A stretch of 64,000 bases of DNA from Engelhardtia mirabilis (lineage in GTDB: Bacteria; Planctomycetota; UBA1135; GCA-002686595). The DNA lies in assembly GCF_007748095.1 (NCBI RefSeq), contig NZ_CP036287.1:4340001-4404000 (forward strand), in the 5' to 3' direction. The notes under the pieces are model-generated. The model worked only from the letters and a program-made list of their open reading frames with translations, ran no database searches and was not told the DNA's origin. Numbering within the stretch: the stretch's first letter is position 1; each line of letters starts with the position of its first letter. Made by a program: the position numbers and the translations under genes. Shown piece by piece: positions 8,139 to 16,896 of this stretch.

Positions 8139-9422
8139 ATGGGCGAAATCGTCAGCGTTCACGGGCGGGAGATCCTCGATTCGAGGGGTAACCCCACGGT
8201 CGAAGTCGAGGTGTTGCTGGCCAGCGGTGCCATGGGCCGGGCGGCGGTCCCGTCGGGCGCCAGCACCGGGATCCACGAGGCCTGCGAGCTGCGCGACGGC
8301 GAGGGCCGCTACGGCGGCAAGGGCGTGCTCAAGGCCGTCGAGAGCGTCAACACCGAGCTGGCCCGCGAACTGCTCGACGAGGACGCCAGCGACCAGGCCG
8401 CCGTCGACCAGTTGATGATCGACCTGGACGGCACCGCCAACAAGTCGCGCCTGGGCGCCAACGCGATCCTGGGCGTGTCCCTGGCGGTCGCCAAGGCGTC
8501 GGCCGAGGAGCACGGGCTGCCGCTCTACCGCTACATCGGCGGGGCCGGCGCGCGCACGCTGCCGGTGCCGATGATGAACATTCTCAACGGCGGCGAGCAC
8601 GCGGACAACAACGTCGACCTGCAGGAGTTCATGGTGATGCCCTTCGGCGGCACCGCCTTCCGGGAGGGACTGCGCATGGGCACCGAGGTGTTCCACGCGC
8701 TGAAGTCCGTCTGCAAGTCCAAGGGCTACTCCACATCGGTCGGCGACGAAGGCGGCTTCGCACCCAACCTGCGTTCCAACGAAGAGGCCATCGAGTTGAT
8801 CCTCGAGGCTTCGGAGAAGCTCGGCCTGCAGCCCGGTCGCGACGTGATGATCGCCATCGACGCCGCCTCGGCCGAGTTCCTGAAGGACGGCGCCTACCAC
8901 GTCGACGGCAAGGCGCACACGGCGGAGCAGTTGGTCGACCTCTACGCGAGCTGGTGCGAGAAGTACCCGATCTACTCGATCGAGGACGGCCTCGACCAGG
9001 ACGACTGGGACGGTTGGGTCAAGCTGACGGATCGACTGGGCGACAAGATCCAACTGGTCGGCGACGACCTGTTCGTGACCAACGCGGCGCGACTGCGCAC
9101 GGGCATCGAGAAGGGCGCCGGCAACTCGGTGCTGATCAAGGTCAACCAGATCGGCACCCTGACCGAGACCCTGGAGACGATCGACCTCGCCCACCGCAAC
9201 GGCTACACGTGCGTGATCAGCCACCGCTCGGGCGAGACCGAGGACTCGACCATCGCCGACCTCGCGGTCGCGACCAACGCCGGCCAGATCAAGACCGGTG
9301 CGCCCTGCCGCTCGGATCGGGTCGCGAAATACAACCAGCTCCTGCGGATCGAGGAGGGCCTCGGCGACTACGCCGTGTACGGCGCCCGTCGACTGCAGTC
9401 GCGTGCGGGCGGAGGCGCCTGA
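8139..9422 (+). CDS. eno: Enolase (phosphopyruvate hydratase)
   Basis: Interconverts 2-phosphoglycerate and phosphoenolpyruvate in glycolysis and gluconeogenesis, with Mg2+. The 427-residue protein begins GEIVSVHGREILDSRGNPT, has the mobile loop SGASTGIHEA, metal-site context at SIEDGLDQDDWDGW and VGDDLFVTN, the signature VLIKVNQIGTLTET and SHRSGETEDSTIADLAV. The ATG at 8139 is chosen because the family starts here; the open frame extends upstream without homology. A CTAGTCTC sequence ends about 8 bases before the ATG, so the message could be nearly leaderless. The FtsB/DivIC-like gene follows after 13 bases. Confidence 0.98.
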   Translation: MGEIVSVHGREILDSRGNPTVEVEVLLASGAMGRAAVPSGASTGIHEACELRDGEGRYGGKGVLKAVESVNTELARELLDEDASDQAAVDQLMIDLDGTANKSRLGANAILGVSLAVAKASAEEHGLPLYRYIGGAGARTLPVPMMNILNGGEHADNNVDLQEFMVMPFGGTAFREGLRMGTEVFHALKSVCKSKGYSTSVGDEGGFAPNLRSNEEAIELILEASEKLGLQPGRDVMIAIDAASAEFLKDGAYHVDGKAHTAEQLVDLYASWCEKYPIYSIEDGLDQDDWDGWVKLTDRLGDKIQLVGDDLFVTNAARLRTGIEKGAGNSVLIKVNQIGTLTETLETIDLAHRNGYTCVISHRSGETEDSTIADLAVATNAGQIKTGAPCRSDRVAKYNQLLRIEEGLGDYAVYGARRLQSRAGGGA

Positions 9423-9435
9423 GGGCGATCGAATC

Positions 9436-10032
9436 GTGGCCAACCTGTTCGAGACCGACCTCCTCGCGCCTCCGGCGGCTCTGCCGGGCGATGTCGACGC
9501 GACCGGCGACGGTCGACGCGCGGACCTCGAGCGGGGTTTCTTCGGGCGCTTGATCGGCGGAACGGCACGACTGGCCGCGCACTGCGCGCCGCTGTTCGTC
9601 GGCGGTTGCCTGTTCGCCCACATCGCCTGGTACGGCCTGCGGCCGGCCCTGGCCGAGCGCGAGCGACTCGCGGGCGCCGCCGTCGAGGTGCACCAGCGCC
9701 AGGCAGACCTCAGCGGTGAGTTCGCGACGCTGGAACGTCGCCGCGCGGCCCTGGACGATTCCTTCTACCGCGAACGCCTGCGACGGGCCGACCGCAAGGC
9801 GCGCGCCGCCCAGACTGACAGCTTGGCGGATGCGGGCCTCACGACCGGAGTCGAGATCAGCGCTGCGGAACGATCGAACGGGGCGCTGTCGAACGGGGCG
9901 CTGTCGAACGGGGCGGCGAGCCAGCGCGCGGGTATGTCGACCGTACCGCTGCGCGGGGACGCGTCGACGGCGCTGCCCGGCGGCGGCGCCGCGACCGACG
10001 GGGCCTCTCGGCGTCGCTCACTGGTCCGCTGA
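9436..10032 (+). CDS. FtsB/DivIC-like septum formation initiator protein
   Basis: A 198-residue bitopic membrane protein. A cytoplasmic stretch of about 50 residues precedes one transmembrane helix (about 51-67, APLFVGGCLFAHIAWYG). A short coiled coil follows (about 70-108, rich in Glu/Arg/Leu), then a DDSFYRERLRRADR segment like the post-coil box of FtsB/DivIC. The C-terminus is low complexity and includes a pentapeptide repeat (SNGAL). In many bacteria FtsB is encoded next to eno, and here it is 13 bases downstream, which supports the assignment. GTG at 9436 is the start that fits gene spacing. The family links divisome subcomplexes. Sequence similarity alone is weak, so this rests on topology plus synteny. 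Confidence 0.65.
   Translation: MANLFETDLLAPPAALPGDVDATGDGRRADLERGFFGRLIGGTARLAAHCAPLFVGGCLFAHIAWYGLRPALAERERLAGAAVEVHQRQADLSGEFATLERRRAALDDSFYRERLRRADRKARAAQTDSLADAGLTTGVEISAAERSNGALSNGALSNGAASQRAGMSTVPLRGDASTALPGGGAATDGASRRRSLVR
9874..9918 (+). repeat. 15-bp tandem repeat, three units, in frame
   Basis: Three units of TCGAACGGGGCGCTG (the last one ends GCGGCG) inside the FtsB-like gene, encoding SNGAL, SNGAL and SNGAA. They sit in the low-complexity C-terminal tail. The unit is a multiple of three, so copy-number change would keep the frame. Confidence 0.9.
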
Positions 10033-10112
10033 CCGAGTGCGCCCTGCGACGGGCGCGCGGCGGCGCAGATCCCGTCGCAGTTCCAGTCCGCTCGGGACAA
10101 CCCGCGAGAGCC

Positions 10113-12254
10113 ATGGCGACCCCTCTGCATCACGGCCTTCAGCTTCACGGCGGCGCTTCGACGCGCGCGGCGGTGAGGATCGCAACGCTGGTAGTCGCGG
10201 GATCGTCGATGTCCGGGTTCTTCGCGGCGCTCGCGCTCGCCCAGCCGGCGGCGGTAGCTGCACCGGCGGCGGTGATTGCACGAACTGCGGCGATCGGGCC
10301 CCAGGGCGCAGGCACGGCCCCCACCATCGACCTCCTCGCGGGCGAGGGTCCGCTCCGCAACCAGTGCTTCGTGCCCGTCGACGAGGCGGCCGCCGAGCGC
10401 TTCCTCGAGGGTGACCGCGCCTGGGCCGAGGAGCGGGTCGCCGACGCCCTCGACGCCTGGCGCCTGGCGGTCGGCGAGAGCCAGGTCGGTGCGGTGGTGC
10501 CGTGGATCGCGGACCTCGACGCGGCCACGACCGAGGCCAGCCAGCCGCGGGCCTTCGACGGCGTCGAGGAGGCGCTGCTCGCCCGTCTGGAACTCTCCCC
10601 CATCGCCGCCGCGGCCTGGCGCGAGCGCTTCGACGAGGCCTCCGACCTCGACCTGCGCGCCGCGCTGATCGATTCGGCCCTGGCCGGCGTCGAGCGCCGC
10701 TGGCCGGGCACCTCCGGCGGACTGCGCGCGGCCCTGGCCCTCGGCGACCGGGCCCTGGAGCGCGGCTACCCGGTCGAGGCGCGGACCTGGTACGACCGCG
10801 CGGCGCGTCACGCGCGGCTGCGCGAGGAACAGGCGAGTGCCACTGCCGTCGAGCGCCGACGGACGGCCCTCGACGGCTTGCAGCCCGCCGAACTCGTCGC
10901 GCCGCGCTACGGCGGCTTTGGCACCGGGCGCCAGGTGGCCCTGGTCGACGAGGTCGGTCCGCCGCCGCCCTTTCCGAGCCAACCCCTGGGCGCGGGCATG
11001 CGCGCCGGCATGGTCGCCTGCGGCGAGGACCTGGTCGCCGTGCAGACCGCGTCGCGGGTCCACCTGGTCGATCTGGCGCGCGGCGAGGCGATCGAGACGA
11101 TCGAACCCGCGGAACTGATCGCGGAGGTCTTGGGCGTCCCGCCCCAGGCTTACTCCGCCGAGGACCCTCCCGGTTGGCCCCTGCAGCCGGCCACCGATGG
11201 CGAAGCCCTGCTCGTGGTCGCCGGGCGCGCCACGCCGTCGCGGGGACGCGGCAACGCGCTGGTCCTGATCGAGCCGACCTCCGGGCGGGGCGGGGGACCG
11301 GCCCTGGCGCGGGCGCGCTGGGCGGTGGTCGACGAGCGCTGGAGCGGCCCCGACGGCGTGGGCAGCCCCGCGCTCCTGGCCGAGCTGGACAACGTCGAGT
11401 TCCAGCCGGGACCGGCCCTGGTCGGCCGCAGCGCCCTGGCCCAGACCCGGCGGGGATCGGGCGAGATCGAAGCCCACCTGGTGGCCCTCGACAGCGTCAC
11501 GGGCGAGCCGCGCTGGCGCCTGCTCCTGGCCAAGGGCGGAGAGCTGGTGCCGGACATCGGGCGCTTCGCCGGCGCGACCGGACGACGCGGATCGGGTTCG
11601 CCCCTGACGGTCTGTGGTCCGCAGGTCTTCGTCGGGACCCAGCTCGGCCTGGGGTCCCTGGTCGACGCCGTCGACGGGAGGGTGCGCTGGTCGGTCCTGA
11701 ACCGCCGCAAGCCGAGCGAGGACCGGGGCTGGACCGGAAGCAGGGCGGCCTGGGACCCCGATTCCGGGCTCCTGGCCTGGGCGCCGGCGGACGGAGACTA
11801 TCTCTATTGGCTGGCCGTGGGCGGCCTCCCTCGAGGGCCCGAGGGGCCCTTCGTCGAGGCGCCGGCGCCGATCGGCTCGGGCCTGTCGCTCCAGGGCCTG
11901 GTCGCGGGTCCGACGGGTCCCGTGGCCCTGATCCTCGCCCGGGCCGGCAACCGCACCGCCCTGGCCGCATGGGAGGCCCGCAGCGGAGCGCGGCGCGAGG
12001 CCCTGCACCTGCTCCCGGGCGAACCCCTGCGCGAGGGCCTGGCCGAGGACGGCGCGCGGGTGCTGGTCAGCAGCGACCGCGCCCTCTACCTCTTCGACCG
12101 CACTCGGGAGCTGCTGCTCCTCGATCGCGCCACCCTGCACCCGCCTGGCGTGACCCCCGCCGGACGCTGGGCCGGGGGCGGGGCGGTGCTGCGGATCGGC
12201 AACCGCGCCGTGGTCGCGGGGCACGACCATCTGGAGCTGTTCGAACTGCGCTGA
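10113..12254 (+). CDS. Exported PQQ/BamB-like beta-propeller protein
   Basis: A 713-residue protein with a long basic N-region and hydrophobic stretch (IATLVVAGSSMSGFFAALALAQPAA), so probably exported. Residues 80-260 are Ala/Arg/Leu-rich helices that look TPR-like (WRLAVGES, ARTWYDRAARHARLR). From about 265 it is beta-propeller: strands with ALDSVTGEPRWRLL, DAVDGRVRWSVL and DRALYLFDRTRELLLL resemble PQQ/BamB blades. No PQQ-specific catalytic residues were recognised. The layout matches the N-terminal half of the 1500-residue protein at 19466-23968, so the two are likely paralogues. It lies 348 bases before the MoxR gene. Function is unknown; a scaffold or binding role is inferred. Confidence 0.7.
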   Translation: MATPLHHGLQLHGGASTRAAVRIATLVVAGSSMSGFFAALALAQPAAVAAPAAVIARTAAIGPQGAGTAPTIDLLAGEGPLRNQCFVPVDEAAAERFLEGDRAWAEERVADALDAWRLAVGESQVGAVVPWIADLDAATTEASQPRAFDGVEEALLARLELSPIAAAAWRERFDEASDLDLRAALIDSALAGVERRWPGTSGGLRAALALGDRALERGYPVEARTWYDRAARHARLREEQASATAVERRRTALDGLQPAELVAPRYGGFGTGRQVALVDEVGPPPPFPSQPLGAGMRAGMVACGEDLVAVQTASRVHLVDLARGEAIETIEPAELIAEVLGVPPQAYSAEDPPGWPLQPATDGEALLVVAGRATPSRGRGNALVLIEPTSGRGGGPALARARWAVVDERWSGPDGVGSPALLAELDNVEFQPGPALVGRSALAQTRRGSGEIEAHLVALDSVTGEPRWRLLLAKGGELVPDIGRFAGATGRRGSGSPLTVCGPQVFVGTQLGLGSLVDAVDGRVRWSVLNRRKPSEDRGWTGSRAAWDPDSGLLAWAPADGDYLYWLAVGGLPRGPEGPFVEAPAPIGSGLSLQGLVAGPTGPVALILARAGNRTALAAWEARSGARREALHLLPGEPLREGLAEDGARVLVSSDRALYLFDRTRELLLLDRATLHPPGVTPAGRWAGGGAVLRIGNRAVVAGHDHLELFELR

Positions 12255-12255
12255 A

Positions 12256-12278
12256 CGCGGGCCGGCCTCGCACCCGCG
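12256..12278 (+). terminator. Hairpin just after the propeller gene
   Basis: CGCGGG (12256-12261) and CCCGCG (12273-12278) form a 6-bp stem one base after the stop codon. There is no following T run, so this is only a possible terminator or mRNA 3'-end structure. Confidence 0.35.
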
Positions 12279-12390
12279 ACCGTGGACGATCCGTCGATCG
12301 GATCCGCGCCGCAGTGCCTGGGGCCGAAACCCGGGCGCATGGACCCATTAGTAGTGCTGGACGAGCGGTCGGTTCCGATCGCGGTACCGA

Positions 12391-12491
12391 CCCCCGCGCG
12401 CAACTCGCGCGTGGGGAGGGAAATAGCAGTCCCGTGGTCGATACCGGGGCTGTCCGGTCGTAGAACCGGACGGGCGGCCTTTCCATCGCCC
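12391..12491 (+). promoter_or_regulatory. Structured leader upstream of the MoxR gene
   Basis: The 348-base spacer before the MoxR gene has three successive hairpins. 12391-12400 pairs with 12406-12416 (10 bp, one bulged T, 5-base loop). GTCCGGT (12452-12458) pairs with ACCGGAC (12465-12471). GGGCG (12472-12476) pairs with CGCCC (12487-12491). No gene is visible in the spacer. This could be a 5' leader that controls the whole downstream cluster, or terminators of the propeller gene. No riboswitch class was recognised. Confidence 0.4.
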
Positions 12492-12602
12492 GTCCCGACT
12501 GCCGGTCGAGCTGCCGAGCGCCGGCGCGCCGCCCCTGCCGGGGCCCACCACACCCACCGGCCCCCCTCCCCGGGGCCGCCACCGACGACTCTCGAGCCAC
12601 CG

Positions 12603-13637
<1,035 letters not shown>

Positions 13638-13750
13638 GCGTTCGGGACGAGATGAACGCTCGCATCCGACTCCGCTCCCATCGGCCCGGCGCTCCGAACG
13701 GCCACCGCCGTTCACGGGCGCCCCGCCGGCAACCTCCGAGGGCCTGACCC

Positions 13751-14680
13751 ATGTCGTTGCAACGGGCCCAGGCGCTGCGGCCCACGTCGCTCGACCCGGC
13801 CGTCCTCGATCGCCTGTCGAAGCTCTCGCTGGTGGCGCGCACCGTGGTCGAAGGCTTCATGGCCGGCGGCCACGTGTCGCCCCACCGCGGTAGCTCCGTC
13901 GAGTTCGCCCAGCATCGCGAGTACGTGCCGGGGGACGACCTGCGCTTCCTGGACGAGAAGATCTACGCCAAGTCGAACCGACTGGTGGTCAAGGAGTTCG
14001 TCGAGGAGACGAACTTCGCCTGCCACATCCTGGTCGATTGCAGCGCGTCGATGCGCTACGGCTCCAGCCGCTGGAGCAAGCTCGACTACGCCCGTTGGGC
14101 CGCCGCGGCCCTGGCTTACCTGGTCCTGAACCAGCGCGACACCGCCGGCCTGGTGCTGTTCGACGAGCAGGTCCGCGACAAGGTCCCGCCCCACAACGGC
14201 GCGGCCCAGGCGGCCTCGATCCTGGCCAGTCTGGAGCGCGCCGAGGCCCAGGGCGAGACCGGCGTCGGGGACGTGCTGGACTGGATCGGCACGCGGCTGC
14301 GACACAAGGGCATCGTCGTGATCCTGTCCGACTTCTTCGACGAGCCCCAACACATCCTGGAAGGCACTCGGCGCCTGCGGATCGCCGGACACGAGCCGAT
14401 CCTGATGCAGGTGGTCGACCCGCGCGAGCTCGACTTCGACTTCGACGGACACCTGCGCCTCGACGCGCTCGAGGGCGCCGAGCGCATGAAGGTCGACGCC
14501 AAGAGCCTGCGCAAGGCCTACCGCGAAGAGGTCGAGGCCCACGCCGCGGCCCTGGCCCACGGCGCGAACTCGCTCGGGATCGACCTGGTCACCCTGCGGA
14601 CCGACGCCCCCCTGGACGTGGTGCTGTCGACCTACCTCGCGCGTCGCCAGGCGCGTGCTCGCGGGGGAGCGCGCGGATGA
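13751..14680 (+). CDS. DUF58 protein (VWA-like MoxR partner)
   Basis: A 309-residue DUF58 protein without membrane helices. The DUF58 core appears as EFAQHREYVPGDDLRFLDEK, followed by a VWA-type metal site DCSAS (Asp96, Ser98, Ser100), then RDTAGLVLFDEQV and HKGIVVILSDFFDE. DUF58 proteins are nearly always encoded after a moxR gene and are presumed targets or adaptors of that ATPase. The spacer to the MoxR gene is 113 bases, and the stop overlaps the next start (ATGA), so it is coupled to the BatA-like gene. Role beyond MoxR partnership is unknown. Confidence 0.93.
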   Translation: MSLQRAQALRPTSLDPAVLDRLSKLSLVARTVVEGFMAGGHVSPHRGSSVEFAQHREYVPGDDLRFLDEKIYAKSNRLVVKEFVEETNFACHILVDCSASMRYGSSRWSKLDYARWAAAALAYLVLNQRDTAGLVLFDEQVRDKVPPHNGAAQAASILASLERAEAQGETGVGDVLDWIGTRLRHKGIVVILSDFFDEPQHILEGTRRLRIAGHEPILMQVVDPRELDFDFDGHLRLDALEGAERMKVDAKSLRKAYREEVEAHAAALAHGANSLGIDLVTLRTDAPLDVVLSTYLARRQARARGGARG

Positions 14681-16896
14681 TCGGCGGCTTCGTCCATCCC
14701 GCCCTGGCCCTGGGCGCGCTGCTGGCGGCGGTCCCGCTGATCATCCACCTGCTCAACCGCAGGCGCCATCGCCCCTTGGAGTGGGGCGCGATGCGTTTCG
14801 TGCTGGCTGCCTACAAGCGCACCCGGCGCCGGGCGCAGCTCGAGAACCTGTTGCTGCTGCTCTTGAGGATGCTCGGCGTGGCGCTCCTGGCCCTGGCCCT
14901 GGCGCGGCCCTTCGCCGGCGACGCCAGCCCGCTCGCGCCCCTGACCGAGAGTCGGCGCGACGTGGTGATCGTGCTCGACGTCTCCGCCTCGACCGGCTAC
15001 CGCGACGGCGCCGGAACGGTGCACGCACGCATCATCGAGCGCGCGCGCGAGCTGCTCGGCGACCTGGACGGCGGTCGCGGGGACCGCGCGCGACTGGTGG
15101 TTGCCGACGATCGACCGCGCCTGCTCTCCTGGCGCACGCCGTCCGAAGCGCTGAACCTGCTCGGCGCCCTGGACCAACCGAGCGACACGTCGATGGACCT
15201 CGTCGCCGCCCTGGCCGAGGTCCTCGCGAGCCTGCAAGAGGACGGCAACGCCCTCGAGGCCAGCGAGGTCGAGGTGCGCCTGTTGACGGACCTGCAGCGC
15301 TCGAACTTCGATCCCGACCCGTCGCGGGCCGAGGGCCAGACCGACGAACTCGTCCGCGCCCTCGATCGGTTGGTCGAGCTCGAGTTGGTCTTGACGGTCG
15401 AGGACCTCGGTCCCGCGGAGCTGATCCCGCCCAACGTCGGCGTCACCGACATCGCCCCGATCAGCCCGGTGCTCGGCCCCGGCCTGCCGGTGGACATCGC
15501 CGTCGACGTCACCAACCACGGCGCCAGCGCGGTCGGTGGTGTGCGTCTGGCCCTGGCGATCGACGGTGAGCGCCTGCCGTCGCGGGTGCTCGACATGGTC
15601 GGCGGCGCGACCGCCCGCGAGATCTTCGCGGTGACCTTCGACGAGCCGGGAGCGCACGTGCTCGAAGCGTCGATCGAGGCCGACCCCCTGGCCTTCGACG
15701 ACCGCCGCGCGGCCGTGATCGACGTGCCCGGTACGGTCTCGGTCCTGCTCGTCAACGGCGCCCCCGACGAGTCCGCCATCGAGCTGGACGAGGTCGGTCT
15801 GTTCGCCGCGGCCCTGGCGCCGCCGGACGACGGCGGTTTGGGTTCGCGCGGCTTCGTGCCCTTCTCGATCGAGGAGATCGACCCGGCCTTCCTGGACGCC
15901 GCGGACCTGGACCTGGCGCCCTTCGACGCCATCGTCCTGGCCAACGTCGAGGCCATCTCCGCCCGCGCGGTGGAGCGCCTCACCGAGCGCGTCTCCGCCG
16001 GCGCCGGCCTGATCGTCAGCCTCGGCGATCGCACGGTGCCCTCCGTCTACGCGCGCCGCCTGTTCGCGGCCGACGGCACGGGACTCCTGCCGGCCGAGCC
16101 GCTCGAGGTGGTCTCGGTCGCCGACCGGCGCGACGGCTACTACCGCGTCGGCGAGTTCGACGGCGAGCACCCGGCCCTGGCGTTCTTCAACGATCCGCGC
16201 TGGCGGCCGCTCCTGACCGAGATCCCGATCTACACCTTCATCGCGACCACGCCCCTGCCCCAGGCGCGGGTGCTGGCTGCGCTCGATGCGGGCAAGGCGC
16301 CGCTCCTGGTGGAACGCGCCTTCGGCGCCGGCCGTGTGCTGCTGTTCACCACCAGCCTCGACGTGGCCTGGACGCGGATACCGGAGTCCCCGCGGACCCT
16401 GGTGCCCTTCGCCCACGAACTCGTGCGCCACGCCGGTCGAGGCCCGGCGCGTCGCCTCGAAGTGCCCGTGGGCGAGCCGCTCTCGGTGATCGTGGACCGC
16501 TTCCCGCGCTCGCCGGTCGCGATCCTCCCCGACGGCGCCCGCCGCCCCGTGGACGGCGAGCCCACCGAGCTGCCCGGCGGACGCTGGCAACTCCCTCCGA
16601 TCACCGAGACCGGGCGACTTGGTGTCTACCGCGTGACCTTCGACGAGGCCGACCCGGTGGTCTTCGCCGTCCAGGGTCGCGCGGACGAGGGTGATCTGGA
16701 GCGCCTGCCCGCCGAGGCCCTGGCCGAGTTGCACCCGGCCCTGCGCGCGGTTCGCGCGGAGAGCGCCGACGTCGGCGAGCAGGACGTTTCGCGCCGCGGC
16801 GAGCTGTGGCGCGGCCTGCTCTGGATCTGCCTGGCCGTCCTGATCAGCGAATCCCTCTGGGGTGCTTGGCTCGAACGACGTCGGAGGCTCTCGTGA
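14677..16896 (+). CDS. BatA-like membrane protein with VWA domain
   Basis: A 739-residue membrane protein. It starts with the N-terminal BatA (aerotolerance-type) segment: helix 5-25, LLNRRRHRPLEWGAMRF, then a second helix about 58-78. A VWA domain follows with an intact MIDAS DVSAS (Asp101, Ser103, Ser105). The middle is beta-rich and includes VDVTNHGASAVGG, a CARDB/Ig-like strand pattern, and a GATase-like alpha/beta portion (PGTVSVLLVNG). A last helix (about 708-728) ends in a basic tail. This is the standard architecture of MoxR-associated inner-membrane VWA proteins. Both ends overlap neighbours (ATGA, GTGA), implying stoichiometric expression. Confidence 0.9.
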   Translation: MIGGFVHPALALGALLAAVPLIIHLLNRRRHRPLEWGAMRFVLAAYKRTRRRAQLENLLLLLLRMLGVALLALALARPFAGDASPLAPLTESRRDVVIVLDVSASTGYRDGAGTVHARIIERARELLGDLDGGRGDRARLVVADDRPRLLSWRTPSEALNLLGALDQPSDTSMDLVAALAEVLASLQEDGNALEASEVEVRLLTDLQRSNFDPDPSRAEGQTDELVRALDRLVELELVLTVEDLGPAELIPPNVGVTDIAPISPVLGPGLPVDIAVDVTNHGASAVGGVRLALAIDGERLPSRVLDMVGGATAREIFAVTFDEPGAHVLEASIEADPLAFDDRRAAVIDVPGTVSVLLVNGAPDESAIELDEVGLFAAALAPPDDGGLGSRGFVPFSIEEIDPAFLDAADLDLAPFDAIVLANVEAISARAVERLTERVSAGAGLIVSLGDRTVPSVYARRLFAADGTGLLPAEPLEVVSVADRRDGYYRVGEFDGEHPALAFFNDPRWRPLLTEIPIYTFIATTPLPQARVLAALDAGKAPLLVERAFGAGRVLLFTTSLDVAWTRIPESPRTLVPFAHELVRHAGRGPARRLEVPVGEPLSVIVDRFPRSPVAILPDGARRPVDGEPTELPGGRWQLPPITETGRLGVYRVTFDEADPVVFAVQGRADEGDLERLPAEALAELHPALRAVRAESADVGEQDVSRRGELWRGLLWICLAVLISESLWGAWLERRRRLS

